Source of the DNA: an uncultured Pseudomonadota bacterium
Lineage (GTDB): Bacteria > Myxococcota_A > UBA796 > SXON01
DNA: 64,000 nucleotides
Direction of reading: 5' to 3'
NCBI GenBank assembly: GCA_903885375.1
Contig: CAISIK010000129.1
Location: 124,001-188,000 of the forward strand
Position numbers and translations under genes: made by a program. Below, piece after piece: positions 16,733-28,067 of the stretch. Each line of letters opens with the position of its first letter. Position 1 is the first letter of the stretch. The notes under the pieces were generated by a model. It saw only the letters and a list, made by a program, of their open reading frames with translations. It was not told the origin of the DNA and searched no databases.

Positions 16733-17557
16733 TCAGAGGGTGACGCCGAAGAAGTCCTTGAGCAGGAACCCCGCGAGCAAGGAGACGCCGAAGAACCACA
16801 TCAGGATGCCGCTTTCACCGGCGGGCAGAAGCCCCAGCGGTTGATCGTGGCGTTCCATGATCTGGATGCTCGCGATGGGGGAGTCCGCAGCCGGTACGGG
16901 CTCGGCCGGGTAGAGCACGGCCTCGAGGCTCTTGGTGCGGAGCACGGAGACCTTCCGCGCCTCGCCTCCGGCGGAGAGGAGCTTCTCCTCCACCTGGCTG
17001 CCGGCATGCACCTTCAGCACGTGGTCGCCCGGGGCGGTCACACGCAGGCGCCAGGCCACTTCCTGACCGGCGGAGCGCACGGGCGGGGCATCGAGCTCGA
17101 CGCCCGGCGGCAGCTCGATCGACACCTCGGCGGGCTTGACGCCCCCCACGGCGGGATCGAGCGAGGCCACCACAGTGACCACGCTGCCCACCTGGGTCGG
17201 CGCGTAGGCGTAGTGCGACACGAGCTGCACGAGGATCGCGGTCATCGGCACGATCATCACCAGCATGGGGACGATGTTGTAGCCGAGGTACATCAGGTTG
17301 TACCCGAGCGCGCGAGCGGTGGCGGGAAGCACGACGCGAAGGTCGTCGCGGAAGAGGACGATCTCCAGCAGGTGCACCTGGATGAAGTTCTTGGCCCGCG
17401 TGATCCCCGCCTGGTTGCTCACTGCCTTGATCACGAGCAGGGCGACGATCCCGCCGAGGATCGGCCACAGCAGCAGATCGAACCACGGCCGATCGTGCCC
17501 GAGCCGGCCCAGGAGCACATCGAAGACCAGCGTGAGGATGGAGTTGAAGCGGGCCAT
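16733..17557 (-). CDS. membrane protein with periplasmic beta-sandwich, unknown
   Basis: The protein is 274 aa. Membrane segments are visible at about residues 25-46 (LLLWPILGGIVALLVI), 88-113 (LMYLGYNIVPMLVMIVPMTA) and 250-268 (ILMWFFGVSLLAGFLL). Between the second and third lies a soluble domain of about 130 residues rich in Val and Pro (VEIELPPGVELDAP-like), probably an Ig-like sandwich outside the cytoplasm. No family was recognised. It sits within the phosphohydrolase-sulfotransferase set and may hold the complex at the inner membrane. Confidence 0.65.
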   Translation of the reverse strand: MARFNSILTLVFDVLLGRLGHDRPWFDLLLWPILGGIVALLVIKAVSNQAGITRAKNFIQVHLLEIVLFRDDLRVVLPATARALGYNLMYLGYNIVPMLVMIVPMTAILVQLVSHYAYAPTQVGSVVTVVASLDPAVGGVKPAEVSIELPPGVELDAPPVRSAGQEVAWRLRVTAPGDHVLKVHAGSQVEEKLLSAGGEARKVSVLRTKSLEAVLYPAEPVPAADSPIASIQIMERHDQPLGLLPAGESGILMWFFGVSLLAGFLLKDFFGVTL

Positions 17558-17566
17558 CGACGGGCG

Positions 17567-17770
17567 CTACGAGATGTAGCCGAGCCCCTTGAGCTTGGCG
17601 CGAATGTCCGCGTCGTTCCCCGTGTCCTCGAAGTGGAGCATCTCCTTTTCGAGGATGTGCTGCACGAACTCCTCCGCGGTGGCGTAGCCGGCGACGTCCG
17701 CCACCTTGGCCACGCGGGCGTACAGGTCCTTGTCGATCTTCACGCCAACGGTCTTGCCGAAGCCAAACAT
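17567..17770 (-). CDS. small ribbon-helix-helix-like protein
   Basis: The protein is 67 aa. Residues 8-45 (VGVKIDKDLYARVAKVADVA, then YATAEEFVQHILEKEM) have the strand-helix-helix pattern of CopG/Arc-type folds. The tail DIRAKLKGLGYIS carries an LK(G/A)LGY(I/L) motif also found at the end of the lipoprotein at 22094. It lies 13 bases after the first phosphohydrolase and nine before the membrane protein. A DNA-binding regulator of the operon is one reading. A docking partner is another. Confidence 0.6.
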   Translation of the reverse strand: MFGFGKTVGVKIDKDLYARVAKVADVAGYATAEEFVQHILEKEMLHFEDTGNDADIRAKLKGLGYIS

Positions 17771-17783
17771 GCCAACTCCCGAG

Positions 17784-19812
17784 TCAGGGGGTGAGGAAGG
17801 GGGTGCCCTGCATACCGGGCAGTGGATCCACGCCGTACCACGCGAGGATGGTGGCCGTCACGTCCGTGAGGTCGTGACCCTCCGCCGCGAGCGGGCGGCT
17901 GGAGAGCAGCACGCCCGGCACGACCTCGGGGGCCATCAGGTGGTTGCCCGACCAGCGCGACGTGTTGTCGGCCAGCTCGGGCTCAAGGATTTCCCCGAGC
18001 GTGCTCTCGTCGGAGTGGCCGTAGCCGCGGTCGTAGCCGACCACGAGGTCGGGCGCCTCGGCCACTCGGGCCCCATGGTAGATGTCGGAGGAGCGCTCCA
18101 CCCGGAGCACGACCGGGTGTCCATCCTTGTCATCCTTGAAGGCGAGGAGCCGCGTGCGGAGGTCCTCCGCCACGCTGGCGGCCTCGCTGGCGGTCACGAT
18201 TCCCTGCGCCTCGCGGCCGGCGAGGTTCAGGTAGATCGCGTTGAAGCCGAGCGCGTAGGCGCGGGTGCGGCTCCAGTCCACATCGCCGGAGGCAATGTGA
18301 CCGGTGCGCTTGCCATCCTTCAGCACAAGGAAGCCCTGGTCGCGGAGCCAGGCGTTCAGGTGCACGACGCGCGTGAAGGGTTGAAAACCGTGATCGCTCA
18401 TGGCGAGGAGCAGCGTGTCGGGGGGGAGGCGGTCCATCACGCGGCCGAGGAGGCCATCCACGTGGCGGTAGTAGCCCTCGATGTCGAGCTTGTGAGCCTC
18501 GGCCGAGGTGGGCTCGAACGCGGGGTGCGGGGCGGCCCCGGCGTACTTCGGATCGCCGTGCCGCCAGAGCATGTGGCACTGCAGATCGATGTCGGAGAGG
18601 TAGACGAAGGTGGCATCGCCCCGCTGGAAGCGGGCGAGGGCGAGGCTCAGCATCGCCGAGCTGTCCTCCTGCACGAGGGCCACCTGCTTGACGTAGTCAT
18701 CGTCGTTGAAGGTGCCATCCTTCAGCGCGTTGGTCTCCTCGGGCATCCCCTGCGTGTAGTACTGGCCGCCGAGCAGGTCGGCGAGCTCGGGCGCGAACTC
18801 CGCCGAGGTGGAGATCGGCTGCGGGGGCGCATCGGCCCCGAGGTTCACCGGAGAGACGTAGAGCTTGAAGCCGGGGCGGAGCTCCTTGGCGTAGAAGCGC
18901 ACGCTCCCCCCGAGCGCCATCGCGCCGGCGGGCAGCGCATCGAAGCTGACGGGGACCCACCGGGACCACTCGCCCTCCTGAAGGACCACCCGCTCCGCGC
19001 CAAGCTCGATGAGGGCGACCTCGGCCGCGGGATCGATCGAGACGGTGAGCGGCGCCGTGAGGTAGTCGGTCTCGCCGGGCAACTTGCCGGGTTCGAGATG
19101 GAAGATGTCCGGCGGACCCTTGATCGCCGCCTTCACGGTTTCGGGGGTGCCGTCGAGGTCGAAGTCCTCGACCGCCACCAGCTGGACGTCGCCCTTCAGA
19201 TCGTGCCCCGCCGGAGCGGTAGGCACGGTGTCGGTGATCCAGGTGTACTGGCCATACCCGCCCCGCATGTCGACCGTGCCCATGCCCGAAAGGGTCTTCG
19301 CTTCGGACTCCGGCACCGGGTAGTTCCCGGGGATCCGGTACACCTCGACATCCACGCCGGCGGCGTAGACGGCATCCCACCAGGCGGTGCCGGTGCGGTT
19401 GTTGATGAGGTCATCCCCCGCGATCACAGGCAGGTAGTAGCCACCCACCTTCACGAAGGTGCCCGGATCGCCGGGCGGAGGGGTGGCCGAGGAGGTGGGC
19501 AGGTAGGTTTGCGGGTCCCGGTGGACGAAGTCGTAGATGCCGTGGCCGCCCGGATCGAGCCCCGTGACGAAGTTCGACCACGCGACGGGGCTCTGGGCGG
19601 GGTTGGAGGTGCCCAGGGGCTGAAAACCGCCGGACTCGGCGAGCTTCTTGAAGTTTGGGGCCTTGCCCTCATCCATCAGGCGCTGGAGAATGACCGGGTC
19701 CATCCCATCGATGCCGAGGATGAACAAGCCCGGACGATCCGGCGACGTCCGCGACGAACCGGCGCAGCCGGAGAAGGCGAACGCGGCGAGGGCCACGAGG
19801 AGCACGGGCGCC

Positions 19813-19820
<8 letters not shown>
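17784..19820 (-). CDS. alkaline-phosphatase-superfamily hydrolase, lipoprotein
   Basis: The protein is 678 aa from the ATG at 19820, which overlaps the upstream paralogue by eight bases; the frame stays open upstream but without a signal. A lipobox ends at C19 (FAFSGC). Metal and catalytic motifs of the COG3379-type phosphohydrolase/phosphodiesterase are visible: FILGIDGMDP, QSPVAWSNFVTG (Ser in the nucleophile position), MSDHGFQPF and a late SGNHLMAPEVVPGV. About 250 residues of insert lie between the halves. The substrate is unknown; related enzymes cut phospho-linked lipids, nucleotides or glycans. Confidence 0.83.
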
Positions 19821-22014
<2,194 letters not shown>

Positions 22015-22093
22015 GCGGCCGGGGTGTATAGTCACCGCCATCGCGGTGGGCTACTGGGCGCCCGCCACGTTTCGTCCCAGTCCGGAGGTCCCC

Positions 22094-22570
22094 ATGCTCA
22101 CCCTGCTCAGCGCCGCGCTCCTTTCGCTCTCCGCCTGCTCCAGCGGCCCCGATGTGGCCGCCCTACAGGCCGACGTCGAAGCAAAGGTGGCCGCCAAGGA
22201 CTACGCCGGCGCCACCGCAGCCGCCGACGCCGCGTTGAAGCTCCCCGAGGTCTCCGGCACCCCCACCACGGCCTGGCGCTTCGAGTCCGCCCGCCTCGGC
22301 GCGCTCGCGAACGGCGGCAAGGGCCCCGACGTGAAGTCGAGCCTCGAGCGCCTGTCCACGCCCTACGCGGCGCAGGTCACGTGCGCCCTCCGCCTCTCGC
22401 TGGCCGACAAGGTGCGCGCCGCTGGCGATGCGCCCGGCTACACCGAGCTCCTCGATGCCGGCGTGAAGGCCTGCCCCCAGGAGGCCGCCTTCACCTCCAA
22501 GATCGAGGAGCTGAAGACCTCGGCCGACCCCGCCGAGGTCGAGCGCCTCAAGGCGCTGGGCTACCTCTAG
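22094..22570 (+). CDS. small lipoprotein, unknown
   Basis: The protein is 158 aa, starting at the ATG behind CGGAGG (about seven bases). A lipobox is visible (LLSLSAC). The rest is helical with Ala/Lys repeats (AALQADVEAKVAAKDYAGAT), resembling a short TPR pair. It ends in AEVERLKALGYL, the same tail as the small protein at 17567. It is divergent from the phosphohydrolase genes with 79 bases between the starts and could belong to the same system. Function unknown. Confidence 0.7.
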   Translation: MLTLLSAALLSLSACSSGPDVAALQADVEAKVAAKDYAGATAAADAALKLPEVSGTPTTAWRFESARLGALANGGKGPDVKSSLERLSTPYAAQVTCALRLSLADKVRAAGDAPGYTELLDAGVKACPQEAAFTSKIEELKTSADPAEVERLKALGYL

Positions 22571-22579
22571 CGCGCCGAC

Positions 22580-23524
22580 TTGCCCCACCCGCCCCTCCCG
22601 GTCACGATCCTCAGCGGCTTTCTCGGCGCCGGAAAGACCACGCTCCTGAACCGGTGGCTCTCGGACCCGGCGAGTCCGCCCACCGCGGTCATCGTCAACG
22701 AGTTCGGCGAGCTCGGCATCGACGGGGAGCTCGTCGTGGGCGCGAGCGAGCGCGTGGTGGAGCTTCGGAACGGCTGCATCTGCTGCGAGGTGCGCGAAGA
22801 CCTGCGCACCACCGCGCTCGATCTCCTCGCCCGGAGGCGCAGGTTCTTCCGACCCGCCCGGTTCTCCCACCTCGTCGTGGAGTGCTCCGGGCTCGCCACG
22901 CCGGGTCCGCTCGTGCAGACGTTCCTCCTCGATGCCGAGCTCGCGGCCTCCACGCGCGTGGAGGGCATCGTGGCCCTCGCCCACGCGGGCCACATCGAGG
23001 AGCAGCTCCTCCGCCACCCCGAGGCCCCGGCGCAGCTCGCCTGCGCCGACCTGGTGCTCCTGAACCACACCGACCGCACGGACCGGCTGGAGGAGGTGGA
23101 GGAGGTCGTGCGGGGGGTGGCGCCGCTGGCCACGTTGCGCCGTTCCCTTCGGGCCGATGTGCCGTTGGCCGAGCTGCGCGCGCTCGCCGGGCACGACCCC
23201 CTCCGATGGCGCCTCCCGCCGGTGTCGAAGCACTCCTCCGGCATCGTCACCCGCAGCTTCCGCACCGCCGAGCCGCTCCAGCTCGCGCGGGTGAAGCTGC
23301 TCCTCCAGTTCGTGGTCGCGAGGCGGGGGGCGGAGCTCCTGCGGTTGAAGGGGGTTTTCCACTGTCGGGACATCGCGACGGCGGTGGTGGCGCAGGGCGT
23401 GCACCAGTGGCTGGAGCTCGGTCCGATCGCCGCGCCTCCGCCCGCGGAGAGCGCCGTGGTGTTCATCGGGCGCAACCTCGATCCCGATGAACTGGAGCGG
23501 GCCTGGGCGGCGGCGACGCGCTGA
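22580..23524 (+). CDS. CobW/G3E-family GTPase, metal chaperone
   Basis: The protein is 314 aa with a TTG start nine bases after the preceding stop. Walker A is GFLGAGKTT (13-21), followed by EFGELGIDG (switch I, residues 41-49) and the metal-binding CxCC motif at C66-C68-C69 (NGCICCEV). LNHTD (about residue 158) fits the base-recognition position. A C-terminal CobW_C domain is visible (GVFHCRDI). This family loads zinc or cobalt onto target enzymes. The target is not evident; the adjacent M32 metallopeptidase is one candidate, by proximity only. Confidence 0.82.
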   Translation: MPHPPLPVTILSGFLGAGKTTLLNRWLSDPASPPTAVIVNEFGELGIDGELVVGASERVVELRNGCICCEVREDLRTTALDLLARRRRFFRPARFSHLVVECSGLATPGPLVQTFLLDAELAASTRVEGIVALAHAGHIEEQLLRHPEAPAQLACADLVLLNHTDRTDRLEEVEEVVRGVAPLATLRRSLRADVPLAELRALAGHDPLRWRLPPVSKHSSGIVTRSFRTAEPLQLARVKLLLQFVVARRGAELLRLKGVFHCRDIATAVVAQGVHQWLELGPIAAPPPAESAVVFIGRNLDPDELERAWAAATR

Positions 23525-23577
23525 GCGCGCCGGAAGACCGCCGCGTGGTTACGCCGGCCGCCCCGGAGAGCCAACTG

Positions 23578-25065
23578 ATGGACGCCTGGCAGAACCTGAC
23601 CGCCCGCGTGGCCGAACTCGATGCCCTGGCCGGCGCGAGCGCCACCCTCGATTGGGACCAGCAGACCTACATGCCCCCGAAGGCCGCCGACACCCGCGGC
23701 ACCCAGACCGCGCTGCTCCAGCGGCTCTACCACGAACGCTTCACCGCTCCCGAGTTCGGCGACTGGCTGTCGGAGCTGGAGTCGCGGGAGCTCGACGGCA
23801 CGCAACGCGCGGCGGTGCGCCTCCATCGGCGCCGCTACGATCGCGCGGTGAAGCTGCCGAGCTCGCTGGTGTCGGCGCTCTCCATCGCCCGCACCGAAGG
23901 CTTCCACGCCTGGGCCGCGGCCAAGGAGGCCGACGACTTCAACCGCTTCGCGCCGAAGCTCCAGCGCATCCTCGATCTCACCCGCGAACAGGCGGCCGCG
24001 CTCGGTGAGGGCGCCGCCCACCCCTACGATGCCCTCCTCGAGGACTACGACCCCGGCAGCACCGTGGCCGACCTGCGGCCCATGTTCGACAGGCTTGGCG
24101 TTGAAATCGGCAAGTTCCTCGGCGCCATCGAGGGCCGCCCGCACCCCGAGCCCCTCGGGCTGCGGCTCGACGTTGAGGGCCAGGCCCGCCTCTCGCAGCG
24201 CGTCGTGCGCGACCTCGGCTTCGACATGGAGGGCGGCCGGCTGGACCGGAGCGCCCACCCCTTCACCACCGGCCTCGGCGTGGGCGACGTGCGGCTCACC
24301 ACCCGCTACTTCGAGGATGACGTGCTCAGCGGCCTCGGCAGCACGATCCACGAAGCCGGCCACGGCATGTACGAGCAGGGGCTCCCCGCCAATCTGGCCG
24401 GGACCGGACTGAACCAGGCCGCGGGCATGGGCCTGCACGAGAGCCAGAGCCGCTTCTGGGAGAACTTCGTGGGGCGGTCGCTGCCGTGGTTCCGCTACCT
24501 GGCCCCCCGGCTCGGCGCGATCTGGCCGGAGCGCGAATTCTCGCCGGAGCGCCTCTACGCCGCTGCGAACCGCGTGCAGCGCACGCTGGTGCGCGTGGAG
24601 GCCGACGAGGCCACCTACAACCTTCACATCATCGTGCGGTTCGGTCTCGAGCTGGCCACCCTCGAAGGTCAACTCCAGGCGGTGGACCTCCCGGCGGCCT
24701 GGGATGAGGCCTACCGCCGCGTGGTGGGCGTGGTGGCCCCGAGCGCCCGGCTCGGCGTGCTGCAGGACGTCCACTGGTCGAGCGGGCTCTTCGGCTACTT
24801 CCCGAGCTACACGATCGGCAACCTGTACGCAGCGAGCTTCGCCCAGAAGATGCTGGCCGACATCCCGGCGTTCTGGTCCCTCGTGGAGCGCGGAGATTTC
24901 GCGCCCATCCTCGGATGGCTGCGCACCCACGTCCACGAGAAGGGCAGCCGATCCGACGCCGTCGACATCTTCCGCGAGGTCGCCGGCAACCGCGACCCGG
25001 TGGAGGATCTGGTGAGCCACCTCTGGTCCCGCCACGGCGCGCTGTACGGCGTTTCGCGGTCCTGA
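23578..25065 (+). CDS. M32 family metallocarboxypeptidase
   Basis: The protein is 495 aa, the normal length for thermostable carboxypeptidase 1 (Taq). The zinc motif HEAGH lies at 258-262 (STIHEAGHGMYEQG), followed by GLHESQSRFWENFVGRS, where the E of HESQS is the third ligand, and later GYFPSYTIGNLYAA. A frame-open GTG 11 codons upstream exists, but GGAGAG sits seven bases before this ATG. It removes C-terminal residues from peptides in the cytosol. No signal peptide. Confidence 0.92.
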   Translation: MDAWQNLTARVAELDALAGASATLDWDQQTYMPPKAADTRGTQTALLQRLYHERFTAPEFGDWLSELESRELDGTQRAAVRLHRRRYDRAVKLPSSLVSALSIARTEGFHAWAAAKEADDFNRFAPKLQRILDLTREQAAALGEGAAHPYDALLEDYDPGSTVADLRPMFDRLGVEIGKFLGAIEGRPHPEPLGLRLDVEGQARLSQRVVRDLGFDMEGGRLDRSAHPFTTGLGVGDVRLTTRYFEDDVLSGLGSTIHEAGHGMYEQGLPANLAGTGLNQAAGMGLHESQSRFWENFVGRSLPWFRYLAPRLGAIWPEREFSPERLYAAANRVQRTLVRVEADEATYNLHIIVRFGLELATLEGQLQAVDLPAAWDEAYRRVVGVVAPSARLGVLQDVHWSSGLFGYFPSYTIGNLYAASFAQKMLADIPAFWSLVERGDFAPILGWLRTHVHEKGSRSDAVDIFREVAGNRDPVEDLVSHLWSRHGALYGVSRS

Positions 25066-25128
25066 AGCGGGGTAGCCTCCGCGGCCTTCCCGCGGCTACG
25101 ATGACCCTCAACGTCCAAGGGAGTTCTC

Positions 25129-26307
25129 GTGCTCGTCTTGATCAGCCTCGCCGCCGCCTTCGCCCCGGGCTCCTTCGATGACGCCGGCCTCGTTCTGCGC
25201 CCCGCCGAGTCCAGTATCTTTGCCGCGGGCGTCGGCGCGCCCGCCGTGGAGTGGGACGGCGAACAGTTCGTCATGTTCTTCGAGTCGCCGGCCCCGTCGG
25301 CGCAGGCCCCCGTCGGGTGCGGTGGCGCCTACCAGATCGGCCGGGCCACCTCCCCCGACGGTCTGCTGTGGACGGTCGACGAAACCCCGGCCTTCACCTT
25401 CGGCGGCGAGCCGGGCGGCACCCGCTACTGCTCCGTCGCCCAGCCCTCCGTCCTCTTCGACGGCACCTTGTGGAACCTCTTCTGGAGCTCCTCCCGGGAG
25501 CCCGCGGAGGGGACGACCACCAACCAGCCCACGGGCATCGGGTGGGCAACCAGCGCCGATGGCCTCAACTGGACCGTGCAGGCGGAGACCCTCATCCCCT
25601 ACAAGGGCACGCCGATGGGGCTCGCCAGCACCACCGCCGTGAACGGTCTCGTGTACCTCGCGTGGTCGGAGTACCCGGACCTGTTCATCATCTCCCGGCC
25701 TTCCACCGGGGGAGCCTGGTCCGCGCCCATGCTGGTGGTCGACCACCTGTTGGTGGGGGACTGGGCGTCGGAGTGGGCGCTGGGCCCCTCGCTGCTGTGC
25801 GATGTGGGGGGGGATGCCGCGCTCGGCATGATGTTCGCGGGGGACAGCAGCTCCACCGGGGAGCGCAGCCTCGCGTGGGCGAGCTCCACCGACGGCAGCA
25901 ACTGGACGGTCGATGCCGGCAGCCCACTCACGGGCGGCACGCTGGACTACGGCTCGCTCAACCACTGGGAGCTGCTCCGCTTCACGGATTCCGGCTCCGT
26001 CCTCTGGTACAGCCGCACCGACGAGGAGAGCGGGCTCAAGGCAATCGGCGCCGCCTTCGCCGGCACCCCCACCGGCGAACCCGAGCCGCGCCTCTGTCCC
26101 AACCCCTACCTCGAGGAGGACGACACCGGCGACACCGGCACGCCCGGCGACTCCGGCACGGTCGACAGCGGGGACACCGCGGCGAACGACGACTCCGGCG
26201 GCAAGTCCGACCCGGACGACTGCGGCTGCAACGCGGGCTCGAAGGCGACGGCGCCCGGGCTCCTCACCCTCGGCCTGGCGCTCCTGAGGCGGCGCCGGCG
26301 GGCCTGA
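25129..26307 (+). CDS. secreted beta-propeller protein with MYXO-CTERM-like tail
   Basis: The protein is 392 aa with a GTG start behind AAGGGAG. A signal peptide spans residues 1-12. Residues about 20-315 form repeated GH43/levanase-like propeller blades (SPDGLLWTV, SADGLNWTV, STDGSNWTV, each followed by about 50 residues). An Asp/Thr/Gly/Ser linker (DTGDTGTPGDSGT) precedes CGCNAGSK, a hydrophobic stretch and RRRRRA, the layout of surface-sorting MYXO-CTERM tails. No catalytic triad of a glycosidase could be assigned, so it may be a binding protein. Confidence 0.78.
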   Translation: MLVLISLAAAFAPGSFDDAGLVLRPAESSIFAAGVGAPAVEWDGEQFVMFFESPAPSAQAPVGCGGAYQIGRATSPDGLLWTVDETPAFTFGGEPGGTRYCSVAQPSVLFDGTLWNLFWSSSREPAEGTTTNQPTGIGWATSADGLNWTVQAETLIPYKGTPMGLASTTAVNGLVYLAWSEYPDLFIISRPSTGGAWSAPMLVVDHLLVGDWASEWALGPSLLCDVGGDAALGMMFAGDSSSTGERSLAWASSTDGSNWTVDAGSPLTGGTLDYGSLNHWELLRFTDSGSVLWYSRTDEESGLKAIGAAFAGTPTGEPEPRLCPNPYLEEDDTGDTGTPGDSGTVDSGDTAANDDSGGKSDPDDCGCNAGSKATAPGLLTLGLALLRRRRRA

Positions 26308-26395
26308 AGCGGGCTCGGATCGCCGGTGGTAGACACGACATGACGGGCAGCGATGCCCGATTGCGGATAGTCAGGCCCCGCTTTGGAGCGGATTC

Positions 26396-26653
26396 ATGGG
26401 ACTCGGTGGCTGGGAATGGGGGGTCATCCTCCTGATCGTGCTGATCTTCTTCGGCGCCGGGAAGCTCCCCGATGTCTTCCGTCAGGCCGGAAAGGGCATC
26501 AAGGCCTTCAAGGATGCCTCCGAGGGCAAGGATGAGGACGAGGAAGGGGACGACGAAGCCCCGAAGAAGAAGCGCAAGGAGCTCGCGGCGAGCGACGATC
26601 TCGACGACGAGCCCGCGCGTGAGAAGTCGGCATCCTCGAAGAAGCGCGACTGA
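26396..26653 (+). CDS. tatA: twin-arginine translocase subunit TatA
   Basis: The protein is 85 aa. It opens with an amphipathic-type membrane helix (WEWGVILLIVLIFFGAG, residues 6-22), a KLPDVFRQAGKGIKAFK amphipathic helix that includes FG..KLP, and an acidic/basic tail (DEDEEGDDEAPKKKRKE). This is standard TatA/TatE. It is alone: tatB and tatC are not in the window. It forms the Tat pore in the inner membrane. Convergent with the next gene across 15 bases. Confidence 0.93.
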   Translation: MGLGGWEWGVILLIVLIFFGAGKLPDVFRQAGKGIKAFKDASEGKDEDEEGDDEAPKKKRKELAASDDLDDEPAREKSASSKKRD

Positions 26654-26668
26654 AGAACCGGGGCCGGG

Positions 26669-27454
26669 TCAGCTCCGCCGTTCGAGCAGGAGACTGGCTT
26701 CGGCCCTCAGCTCGGCGGCAACGGCGCCACTGTCCCGGAGCGCGCGCAGGTCCTGCTGAAGCAGCGTGCGCACGAGCTGCCTCGCGAGCGTGGTGGGCGA
26801 ACAGGGGTTGAACGCGAGCGCCTTCCGCACGCGGTAGCTCCGCGACCAGCGCGCGTGGGCCGCCAGCGTTTCGAGCACCTCGGGCGCGGTGGGCCGCAGC
26901 GCGGCGATCTTGACCGCATCCCGCTCCACGAGGCGCGGGTTGTCAAGCAGGGCGCGGATCACCCGAGGGTCCCGGTCGTGGAGGAGGCGATCGATGATGA
27001 CGCGCTCGTGGGCGCGGGCAGCCTGCTTGCGCACGCCGGCGGGCAGGTCGAGGTGGGGGTTGTCGATCGGCTCGTCGGCCTTCTTCGGCGGGCGCGCCCC
27101 GAGGAAGCGGTCGGCAACGGCATGGTAGTCGGCCAGGCGGGCCGCCGTGTAGAGCTCCACGCGGCGCTCGTAGGGCAGCTCGTGGACCACGTTCGGATCG
27201 AGCGCGAGGTCGGCGAGCATCCAGCGGGCATCCCCCTCCCCGTCGCGGGCGCGGCGGTCGAGGCGGGCCAGCACGGCGATCAGCGTGGCATCATCGAACC
27301 CCTCGATGCCCTCGCGCAGAACCGTGCGCTGCAAGCTGGCGTCGGCGACCGAACGGAAGTGGCGCAACCACGGGTCGAGGAAGACATCCACCTCGGCCGG
27401 CTGCTCCCGGTAGCGCTCGAGCTGGTTGAGCACCCAGGGGTGAGCGGTCGTCAT
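26669..27454 (-). CDS. helical repeat protein, unknown
   Basis: The protein is 261 aa with no signal peptide or membrane segment. It is built from short helical repeats with the pattern L..NP.LVERDAVKIAALRPT..EVLETLA, resembling the HEAT-like/leucine-rich-repeat-variant repeats found in many deltaproteobacterial proteins of unknown role. It is convergent with tatA and divergent from the small lipoprotein at 27496. A protein-binding scaffold is the only inference possible. Confidence 0.65.
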   Translation of the reverse strand: MTTAHPWVLNQLERYREQPAEVDVFLDPWLRHFRSVADASLQRTVLREGIEGFDDATLIAVLARLDRRARDGEGDARWMLADLALDPNVVHELPYERRVELYTAARLADYHAVADRFLGARPPKKADEPIDNPHLDLPAGVRKQAARAHERVIIDRLLHDRDPRVIRALLDNPRLVERDAVKIAALRPTAPEVLETLAAHARWSRSYRVRKALAFNPCSPTTLARQLVRTLLQQDLRALRDSGAVAAELRAEASLLLERRS

Positions 27455-27495
27455 GCTGCCAGTCTACCACCCGCAGGGCGGGATACTTGACCCGC

Positions 27496-27852
27496 ATGCT
27501 CCCCGTGCTGCTCGCGCTCGCCTGCGCTCCCACCGACCCATCGGCCGCGAGCGACTGTCGCTTCGCGATGGGCGCCGCGAAGAACACCTGCATCGAGAGG
27601 GTGGCCATCAAGCTGTTCCACTCCGACGTGGAAGCCGGGATGGCGTTCCTCGAAGCGGAGGTGCCCGACCCCCTCCACCGGGACTTCATCCTCCTGCAGG
27701 TGGTGCAGGACATTCCCACGGCCGACCCACGCCTCTGCAAGAAGATCGGCTCGGCGGGCCTGCGCAAGAGCTGCGACGTGGCGGCCCAACGGCCGCACCT
27801 GCAATCGCCGGGGGGCGGTGGCCCACGCGGCGCGCCGCCTCCCCCTCGGTGA
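27496..27852 (+). CDS. small predicted lipoprotein, unknown
   Basis: The protein is 118 aa started at ATG 27496 (a TTG three codons upstream is less likely). The N-terminus MLPVLLALAC is a short lipobox-type signal ending at C10. The body has six cysteines in all, with an alternating helical pattern (AAKNTCIERVAIKLF, LHRDFILLQVVQDI), and a Pro/Gly-rich end. The stop lies at the edge of a perfect hairpin. No family was recognised. Confidence 0.6.
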   Translation: MLPVLLALACAPTDPSAASDCRFAMGAAKNTCIERVAIKLFHSDVEAGMAFLEAEVPDPLHRDFILLQVVQDIPTADPRLCKKIGSAGLRKSCDVAAQRPHLQSPGGGGPRGAPPPPR

Positions 27853-27874
27853 CTCTCCGTGATTTCGGAGAGTC
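27851..27874 (+). terminator. perfect hairpin after the small lipoprotein gene
   Basis: A 9-bp perfect inverted repeat (GACTCTCCG, loop TGATTT, CGGAGAGTC) begins inside the stop codon region of the upstream gene. It is followed by a run of seven C rather than T, so it is not a standard intrinsic terminator. It could still stall or end transcripts from either side. In the gap to 28067 I see nothing else apart from this hairpin. Confidence 0.35.
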
Positions 27875-28067
27875 CCCCCCGCCTTACCCTACCGCAAGAG
27901 ATGGAGGAGACGCTGACAGTGCCGGTTTTGAGCGGGGTCGGGGGGGACCAGTTCCGATAGTCAATACGAGCATAGGCGGGAACCGGGCCAGCCGCAAGAA
28001 ATAGATCGCCGGAGGTCGAAGCGCGCCCCCCGCGACACCGGCCGGAACGCCCGCTCCCACGACAGGC

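Noticed and set aside
25070-25125. Hairpin near CCGCGG after the carboxypeptidase gene as a terminator
   Set aside because: The stem has a bulge, no T run follows, and part of it overlaps the leader of the next gene.
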